A DNA stretch of 64,000 nucleotides, taken from positions 62,001 to 126,000 of the forward strand of contig ML986587.1 in NCBI GenBank assembly GCA_010094045.1. The letters run 5' to 3'. Numbering within the stretch: position 1 is the first letter of the stretch; each line of letters starts with the position of its first letter. The notes beneath the pieces were generated by a model. That model was given only the letters and a program-made list of their open reading frames with translations, was not told the DNA's origin and made no database searches. This DNA comes from Lojkania enalia (lineage: Eukaryota; Ascomycota; Dothideomycetes; Pleosporales). The position numbers and the translations under genes are program-made. Positions 56,343 to 64,000 of the stretch are shown here, one piece after another.

Positions 56343-59300
56343 CTCGCCTATTTATCGCAGAGCCATTCATACCTAAAAGTTCAGTTCCCTGTCCTGCCTG
56401 CTGCGCTTACTATTAGCGCTACCGAGTACGTCCAGACAGTACACACTCTATGTATGTACGTACTGTACTATTCATCCAAATGCATCTGGACGATGAGTGT
56501 CCTACCCGGAGAAGCACAATCGCGGCGGTACACAGCCTCATTGGCCATTGACCTGCACGCCTCCTCTGGCTTTGTCTTGTCTAGCCCTCTCATGGGCCGG
56601 CCTCTTCAACTGGTGAATTAATCTCTCGGCCGCATCTGTACCAGCCGAAGAACGATCCCCAAGGAACATACCGTGACTACTCCAGCAAAGCGCAGGACTA
56701 GCAGCGGGCGAGCAAGCCTCTTCAGGACGAACGCGAGGCGAAAACCCACCGCCGCGCATGCTCCTCGTGGCAAACGTCAAGACGACAGACATCTGACGGA
56801 TGTCCCATGTCCAAGTTATCTCCTACGTTCGACCGATGCTGGCGTGTCTCTTCCGCCCATACTGACCTGCCGCTTGCCGCATTGGGGTGCTATGCGAAAA
56901 CGGTCCGAAGAATCGCCTTCGTTCCTACAATCCCCGGGTCCTCCAATCAACATCAGGACCGCAGAAGCTCCACTTCATTATTGCTTGCGCCGTCACCCAC
57001 AAGATCTCCACTGGGCGGCACGCGCGTGGCTAAAGCACGTGTGTTCAAGAGAGCTGTGCTTCCGCCGTCCATCTAGGCGGGGCCAGGGTTTGGCATCGTC
57101 CACGCGCCCAAGTCAACACCAAATTCTTCCAACAGCCTATCCTCGCCGCTGGACTGAGCTCTGCCGCATCTCGGTGTGCACAACGCCCGCCTGCACTTGA
57201 CAGCCCGTCCACCCGTTCCTCCGGCAGCTCAGCCGGCCCAGCGCAGGCCAACGGGTCCACTTAAACATACCGTTCAGAATGTCCACCATTGTAGCTTTTG
57301 CAGCCTCAACCTGCTTCTATGCGCTTGGTCTACATTTTACATATATGTGGACGGATCTATGTAGGTATGCAATGAGTCAGTTTCGGGACCCTTTCATTGG
57401 CTCATCTGGGACTCCTCTCCTCCTACATACATGCTGCATTTGTCGACTCGAGCACGCTTCATAGTCATCATTTACACAACGGATTGGAAGGGGTGAGGCA
57501 CAGTAGTTTTCATTTCCACGCTAGGGATTTCTGCCACACAGGCAGACGAATTTGGGAAATCCCATAATTTTTGCTACGCGACAGACAGGAAATATTGAGG
57601 CTGCAGGGTCAATTCGAAACGCCCCAGTGAGCCGCCTTCTCAATGCATCCGACCAAAGTCATCTCGGTTAGTGCTTTACAAAGAGGCCTATGTCTAACGA
57701 ACTTTCGTCGCAAGCCCTAACGGCGCCGCTCAGAACGCTTCGACATGGGACATGTAGATGAGTCCACGAATAAAAGATCCGCGATCCGTGTGCGACACGA
57801 CCCGTTCCTCAGATCGGATATTCCTTCTAGTGACTTTCCAGGCGCCGGAAGCTTTCGTCTTGCTTACACTATTTTGCTATGCCAGATGCTAACTGTTGCT
57901 GCAACGATGGCTTTTAGCCGCCAAGTTCAAGTAGTGGCAATACCGGCCGGGGCACTCTGAAAACGGAGTGGTCCGCCCGCATGCTTGCTTTTGTTAATCA
58001 ATAGAGCCTGGCAATTAACACGAAAATTTAATGAAAACGTTGATGAAGCTAATATCGAGCTGTTGCGCTTGCTGATGCAACAACACTGTCCGTATGAAAG
58101 GGCGCGCGATTCAGACTTGAGGGAGCTACAAGCGAGGTGGGTGTCGTGTTTTCGGATCATGATCGGCGGCCCACGCTTCGTTCCCCGTTTCACTGCCGCG
58201 GGGCTTTCACATGCTGCCCCTCCCGAGTCCCAACCCACGCAAGACTATGTAGCCATGGGCGCTGCCCTCGTCCCCCTCTCCGTTATTAATGTGTTGTTGC
58301 GCGATGAACCTGTAATTCACAGTTACTTGGGCTCGGCAGACCACCTTCCGCGCACACTATACGGCGTGTGCCGGGGCTACCCCTCTGTTGATCATTAATT
58401 CGGAGTCTGGGGGCAAGGAAGACAAGGCCAGGCAAGGAGTTGCATCGTTGCGCGTGGGGTGTCGAAACCCTTGCATCCCTACCTACCGCACTCATGTGGT
58501 TACTGCAAGCCACCGCCTATGCTGACTTGCAGCCATCTCCAGGACCAGACCGTCGTCTAAGCCGACAAATTCCGTTAGTGCTAGCCGCGTGTGCGGGCCT
58601 AACAATTGCACACTACTGGTAAGCTCGAAACGACGACAACGCAGCACCCAACTCAACCTTATCATCTGTGCTCATGCTTTCCGATTTCGGCATTCGTCGT
58701 CTCGTTCGACCGTCTCCTGTGCACCGCGGAAACATTGATCGCCTACTTGGGCATTCCGCCATCGAGGCCATTTGGCCTGCCGGAGCCGCCGGTGCCGCAC
58801 AATTTCACGAGCATACGAGATGATGCTCCATTTGGAACGGGAATGGACCAAACCCTTGCAGTGTCTGCGGGGGTCTACCAGAATTTCTCGGCGCGGGGGT
58901 CACTTCGCTATGTATTGATCCAGGGTGGGAGGTCGCGAAAAGCCCTCACCCGTCAGCCTGGGAACGGTTGGAGTGGACGGACTTCGTTTTGAGCGGCGTT
59001 GTCAATGCCCCAACCCAGCGAAAGAGTTTTGATCGTGTGCTCCTCGTTTTCCTGCTATCCTGCTTTAGAAGGCTGGTCGCGCACATGTTGTTCGCTTGAA
59101 GCATCGAGCATCACCTCTTCGTTCCAGACCACGCGCAAAGCTTTGCATATGAGGACATAAGGGCCGATCTGCAAGTATCCCCCTTTATGCATTATCGAAG
59201 GGCTTTCAGCTGCAAACCAGACGGTGTCGGAAGCGAAACTTTGCAATGTTCCAGGCCTGGACTCCGGCAAATAGGGTACCAGTTAGATATTCCCTCATCG

Positions 59301-60595
59301 TTCATGTTTGAACACGTGACGCCAGCGCCGAAGCGCTGAATATTTTTTTTTTTTTTTTCCAAGCAAATGCGCAGCACGGATTCGAGGCTGCAGTGCGACG
59401 ATGACAACAAGGACAACGTGTTGACAGTCGAGTGCTTCGTGAAGGTCATATCCTAGGGAGATGGAACAGTGAGTCTTGGCATCCTCAATGCAGGTACCCG
59501 ATGGATTTTACACAAGGCGGAGCGGGAGGACAGCGGATGGTCGAGCAGAGAGCCCCAGGAATGGGATTTAGACCTTTCAGGGTCGGACACAAGGTCGCAT
59601 TTATACTACAGGTCCAGTGCATATCCAGTGTACAAGCTGCTGAGGCAGTGATAGCTTATCATTGCGACAATTGATAACGGCCCCAGGCATCGCGCCCTAC
59701 TACCAATAACGGAGGGCATAGTTGTCGCTCTCAGTCAACATTGGATCCTCGATTGATGCACCATGCCCACGTTCGGGCAGGGTTAGCGACCGTATCGCCG
59801 CCAATTTTGGTATCTATCTTCCCCCCAGCTTCCTATCAGGGCTCTCGCAACAACCTTATCTAGCTGCATCGAACAATGACTTGCATCTACACAAGGCTTA
59901 TTACTTCCACGGCAGTGGGTCTATGCCAATCGTCAGATAAGAGCTTGACAAGCCTTGCGTCTGAAGGGCCCTAATGGTAGTCTCAGGCGCGTTCCAAGGT
60001 CGAATCTTGTGTAACGAGGGTTCAGTTGGCCGGCGGCGAGCAGGCCCCAGCTCCCTCCTAGGTGTTAATTGCTATAAAACCTCTAAAAGGCCCATGGCTC
60101 TTGGGTAACATGTCATAGCAGAGGACATGTATGCAGCTGCTGCATTGCCGTACTATTCGCTTCCGTTGTCTTTAGTTGAAATATGCCCTGATGTCACTAT
60201 CCGGAAGCCACGATAGGGAGCAGAGCCCCCACAGCATCTTAACACGAGTTCGATCTGCAGATTACACCCACGCATCAGGACGTGGGTATCATATTGCTAT
60301 CCTATCAGTATCTTGCCCAGAACCCAGTCGTCCAACGTTTGCATGTCGCTGCCTCACTTTGTAGAGATGCGAGCCGAGAGGTGTTATCGTATCCGCGATA
60401 CGCAGGACCAGTCGTAGCATCTCTAACCCCATGGGAGACGAACAATTATGTCTAATCCCTATCTCTTCCCCACAACCGGTTCTTCTCCATTATTATATCT
60501 TCCTCGGGGCGCCTGCTATCTGTGCAAGACATATCGTCGTAATTGTCGAAACAGCTCTCCCCTCAATACATGGCCTCTAGACGTGCACTATTGCT

Positions 60596-60975
60596 TCAAG
60601 ACTTCCCCTGGTCCCGTGCCACCTCAGCTTGTCCACTCGAACCGCTTCCTCCTCCTCTAACCGTCTCCTCCCCTAGAACTTTGCTTGCTGCCATAAACCT
60701 ATCGAGGGAACCATCAGCACTCCATACTGATACAAACCGGAATTTTGCTACCAGAGCAGCACCAGCTAGGACGCTTACATTCCGCCAGCATAACCACCGA
60801 GGCCACGCATACTCTCTGCTTGTGTCGCCGTCATTCGCATAAGATTCTCTAGGTCGGAAACGTTAGCGGTCAATTGCGCGAGTTGGGCGTGAAGGTGCGA
60901 TAGCTGGCGGGGCTTTTGGGAGGGCATCGTGCTGAGGCGTGATGAGGTGCTTTGCGGTCGCGGGAGATTGGACAT
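60596..60975 (-). CDS. hsk3: DASH complex subunit Hsk3
   Basis: Exons 60779-60975 and 60596-60698 give 99 residues. Hsk3 is the smallest subunit of the DASH/Dam1 ring that couples kinetochores to microtubules. The core is RQLSHLHAQLAQLTANVSDL with ENLMRMTATQAESMRGLGGY, continuing after the 80-nt intron as GGMFMAASKVLGEE, the family's conserved end, then a Gly/Ser-rich tail. Stopping at the first in-frame stop would give only 66 residues and lose the conserved MFMAASKVLGEE. Donor GTAAGC and acceptor ATAG fit. It is divergent from the 61260 gene across 284 bp. Confidence 0.88.
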
Positions 60976-61259
60976 GGTGAACTGCGATTGAAACTATTAA
61001 GTGCCGCTGCTAGGATTTGGGAGACGGCCGTAATTGCTCTGGTGTTTATTGTGGTGGAAGGCGCAGGTGGGGGGGATCCCGTGGTTCGGCGCGGAAAGCA
61101 CGAAAGCTTGGCTCTCGGCAGGGACCTGAACTTTCATTATTAAAGCTCGAAGCTTGTCCGTCAACCTTCACCCCGACAGACCCCTTAAGAGCAATTGACA
61201 GCGTCCGTCTTGTCGCTCCCGATTCTACTTTCATCTCACTGACCGGAGCTATTACTCAA
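60976..61259. promoter_or_regulatory. Shared divergent promoter, hsk3 and 91-residue protein
   Basis: Only 284 bp separate the two start codons, so the promoters and 5' leaders must overlap. No element can be named with confidence. Confidence 0.5.
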
Positions 61260-61701
61260 ATGGTCACCTTACAGGGCGTTCGTCGGTGGGTCATGACCGC
61301 CGCCATCACGTCCATCACGGTAAGCGGAGCTATCTACGGAGCCGTTTTGAGAAGTAAACAGCAATTCAATCAGGTACGCTCTATCCTGGACTGTCGTTAA
61401 TACTTTCTTTCTATTCCATCTATTTCCGCCTTGGCAGCCACATTCCTCGGTTTCACCCTCAAAGCTTTTGCCATTCTCCACTATTACGATGTGGCTAATA
61501 CCTCACCTCCATTGTACCGAGCTAACTTATCACATACAGGAAAGGAAACGACTACGCGAAGCCAGTCCTGAGGATATGATCGCCCAATTAGAAGCCGTGC
61601 GCGCCGACCTGGTCATGAAGAAGAATGAGCTGGAGAGAAAGATTGCAGACTTCCAAGCGAAGCGGATCGGGAAAGAACAAGAACACAAGACTGCAAAATA
61701 A
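61260..61701 (+). CDS. Small membrane/coiled-coil protein, possibly mitochondrial
   Basis: Exons 61260-61373 and 61540-61701 give 91 residues; the 166-nt intron has a GTACGC donor, GCTAAC branch and ACAG end. The N-terminus MVTLQGVRRWVMTAAITSIT leads into one hydrophobic segment (about 12-30), then a charged helical tail (RKRLREASPEDMIAQLEAVR, later KNELERKIADFQAKR) with heptad spacing. One N-terminal membrane anchor plus a soluble coiled coil is the layout of small inner-membrane assembly factors such as Pet117, but I cannot match a family, so function is open. Confidence 0.75.
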
Positions 61702-63874
61702 ATCCTTGATGCAAATATAGCGCTTGGTTTTCCGAACGGCTAGATCCCATGGCGGGCAATATCCCGAAAGCCCTGTACGTGCTTAGGCTCGATGAACAGG
61801 GTCTATCATTCTATCGCGCGTTCGCATGGCGTGCATGTATCTTGAAGATGAACAAGTCAGGACTGGATATCTAATTAGGGCAGGAGATGCTCTGTGGATT
61901 AAATGGCATGCTATACATTCTCGGCAAAGAATCGGCACGGCGTAGACCATTCTAGCGAATTCGGACGATGCATTTTTCCGCAGCATGGCACTAGAAGACC
62001 AATATTTGGCGCACAATGTGGACCAAGACGCTTCAAGAGCCAGCAGGTTCACGCTCCACATTCTCGTAGTGCATTGAGCGTTATTCCCTTGCCGTACTCA
62101 TGGAAGAGTAGTTATCAGAATTTTGAGAAGGCTCATACCTAAGTATGACGCTAGGGTGTATGTCGTATATCGTATAGCGTCAGACTCCAATCATCTTGCA
62201 TGTCTATAACGGTAATCCCTCCCACTCAGCGGGTCTATCAATTCCGGGGGCACTGCGCGTGCATACATAGACAGTTTTGTAGCGAAGTTTTCAGTCAACG
62301 CCACATGTCGTATCTAGATAGCATAACATATGTGTTCAATGATAACTAGCGTTTTACCTACGCATCTTTGGATCTATTATATGACATCACTCTTCTTTTG
62401 CCCCGCCGATGACGCGCGACATCTCAACGTGAAGTTCCTAGCCGCCTTTTTTTTTTTTTATTCGGCATTACGGTTATCTTCTATTTGACAGGGCTATTGC
62501 GTGGGATTGCTTGGCTCGGATCATTGTCTATTGCTGGCGCTTGGCTTGGAGAGCTATGCGGTTTCGTGGTACGTGCTAATGATCGGCGTGGTAGCGGCAA
62601 GTTTACCCACCGCGCACGGCTCGAGTAATGTAGTTAAAGCTGCGTGGAGGATGGGCAATTGATATCGAGATGCGAGCAAGTGAATGTCTGGAAGCCGAAA
62701 TGGCGAGGCGAGGTCGGTTGGGTCTCGAGGTATGACGGGCAGTGATGCGGAATGACGGAAGCCGTCTGTGTGAGCCTACAGTACATTGTGCTGCGACACT
62801 GGGTGGGGTTGTTGGTGTGTCTTGGCTGTGATCGGTGGGGACATGGGTTTCCGACGGATTGCAAAGGTAGAGATATGGGTTGGATGGCTAAGCTGCCACG
62901 GGGTGTTTGGAATACCCGACCCAGATGCACAGAAGCAAATGGTAATTCAACGAGTCGTCCAATGCGCGTGATATACCCATTTCTGCACTAGCCAATACGG
63001 TGAGGGTATCGTTCACCTGGGCTGGGCTTCCTGAACCGGGAACTGGCTAGAAGCCCTGCGTTTAGGCCGAGCCTCGCCCCGCGAGACTATACCAACTACG
63101 AATTGATAAATGAGGGGAATGGGTGTGAGGGTTCTGGGGGTGGTGGTGGGGGTTTAAAGGGGGACCGAACGACCTGAGTGTTTAGTACGTGGGGGATCGG
63201 TTTATTATTTGGCGTACCTCTAACCATAGAACACGGTAGTATCTCGGGCGGACCTGCTGGACTCGTGAGAATGTCGGTCCGTTGATGAGACGAGGGATTT
63301 GGCCAAGAGTTGCAAGGTTATTTTCTGTTACAAAAGTATACCATGACCTCAGACTGTCCTTTGTGAGTGTCCTCTCGGAATACACAGTACTGAATTTCAC
63401 TGATTCTCTGGGGGTTCTGCTAGTGTTTGTAAAACGGGAGGGTTGATGTTGTACGGATAGGCGTGAGGGGGGATTAGTAATTTGGAGGATGACGTCCCTG
63501 GACTAGGCTGCGGAGCTATGCCTATTACTACTATACATCTACGCCTATAGTCAATGTAGTAATATTTTGCTACCTTTGGGATTTGAGCATTTGTAAGCAA
63601 GTGGGAATGCTACGATGGTTTGGGGGTTAAGTGCATGGATGGATAGTAGGACTAGTAGTTGGAGGGTGGAGGGGGGTTGATTGGAAATGCAAAGGCAGGG
63701 TTTTGGGTTGATAATTGGGAGTATGTGTTTATGTATGTATATGAAATTCCGATATAAAGAACGTTCGGGTCGTTTCTTGAAGTATATACCTTGGTGTCTC
63801 GGGCTAATTAATACAAGAGCAAAGAAAAAGAAAAAGAACAGTTACGGATTTGTCTATAATCATAATATTTAGCA
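61702..63874. other. Intergenic, no gene seen
   Basis: About 2.2 kb. Short frames only, including a minus-strand 92-codon frame at 61783-62061 without family resemblance. A T run lies near 62449-62459. The last 250 bp are AT-rich and serve presumably as promoter of the next gene. Confidence 0.6.
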
Positions 63875-64000
63875 ATGTCCTCCACACCAGCACCCTTCCA
63901 GATCCACATCCCGCAAGAAAAATTAAATGACATCCAATCACGCATCCGCGACTTCCCATGGCAGGCTCTCTCCAGCTTCGACAACACGTGGGCACACGGC
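63875..64000 (+). CDS. Epoxide hydrolase, N-terminal fragment
   Basis: The first 42 codons of a gene cut by the window edge. After MSSTPAP the reading FQIHIPQEKLNDIQSRIRDF followed by PWQALSSFDNTWAHG matches the N-terminal domain (EHN) of microsomal-type epoxide hydrolases, which precedes an alpha/beta-hydrolase domain. The catalytic part is outside the window. The ATG at 63875 leaves the usual short leader before the EHN strand. Confidence 0.75.
   Translation, partial: MSSTPAPFQIHIPQEKLNDIQSRIRDFPWQALSSFDNTWAHG

Larger units (their letters stand above)
55026..60595. other. Long gene-free stretch upstream of areA
   Basis: About 5.6 kb with no gene I can support, ending at the hsk3 stop codon. 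The first 1.4 kb (areA promoter/leader) is GC-rich and carries three microsatellites (55214-55238, 55754-55816, 56299-56342). From 56400 to 60590 many frames of 60-170 codons occur on both strands without recognisable domains, consistent splice signals or biased codon use. A T run lies at 59343-59358. Confidence 0.55.

Noticed and set aside
56538..59000. Several plus- and minus-strand frames of 60-175 codons
   Set aside because: No motifs, no consistent codon pattern, and mutual overlap on both strands; treated as chance frames.
1..64000. CRISPR arrays, bacterial operons, tRNA or rRNA genes
   Set aside because: The DNA is fungal. I saw no regularly spaced repeats, no tRNA with paired arms and a GTTCRA T-loop in the right place, and no rRNA-like blocks. 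Short tRNA genes could be missed by eye.

Overview
The window is nuclear DNA of a filamentous ascomycete (Pezizomycotina). Genes are split by short introns of about 45-60 nt (a few longer) with GT-AG ends and CTAAC/CTAAT branch sites. The gene set is also typical of this group: an AreA/NIT2 GATA factor, a HET-domain protein, UPC2-type Zn2Cys6 factor, Las17/WASP, DASH subunit Hsk3, Msc7-type aldehyde dehydrogenase and a TRI12-type MFS transporter. I cannot place it below subphylum. A run of 90 Ns at 49485-49574 marks an assembly gap. Exon joins were read by eye; for every complete intron-containing gene the joined exon lengths sum to a multiple of three.

Layout. 1-0.9 kb: 3' part of a DUF1996 gene. 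2.4-8.5 kb: three metabolic genes, namely a classical SDR (-), a stand-alone type-I/FluG-like glutamine-synthetase-fold ligase (+) and a membrane-anchored Msc7-type ALDH (-). Ligase plus ALDH plus SDR resembles the logic of gamma-glutamyl amine catabolism. 10.7-13 kb: a cellulose-synthase-like GT2. 13.4-18.4 kb: a gene graveyard with a decayed fungal transcription factor, a decayed DHDPS-family aldolase/lyase and a decayed ankyrin gene, all carrying stops or frame breaks. 19.8-22.4 kb: a ferric-reductase-family flavocytochrome. 25.8-27.6 kb: a UPC2-type Zn2Cys6 factor. 29.1-31.3 kb: Las17. 32.2-34.1 kb: a conserved-looking protein of unknown function. 35.3-37.7 kb: a HET-domain gene with a decayed HET C-terminal copy just downstream. 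38.7-39.6 kb: an NmrA-like protein. 40.4-41.7 kb: a secreted CE2-like SGNH esterase. 42.9-43.4 kb: a BLOC-1 CNL1-like subunit. 46-48.5 kb: a ten-exon TRI12-type transporter. 49.9-50.7 kb: DJ-1/PfpI. 52.1-55 kb: AreA, followed by about 5.5 kb without a gene I can support. 60.6-61.7 kb: divergent Hsk3 and a 91-residue membrane/coiled-coil protein. 63.9 kb to the edge: start of an epoxide hydrolase.

The clearest points for follow-up are a 7-nt microexon that splits the catalytic Asn codon of the ALDH, the compact ligase/SDR/ALDH cluster, the pseudogene graveyard, a HET gene whose reading frame depends on one weak 46-nt intron, a 60-nt frame-neutral intron in AreA, and tiny terminal exons in Las17 and the esterase.
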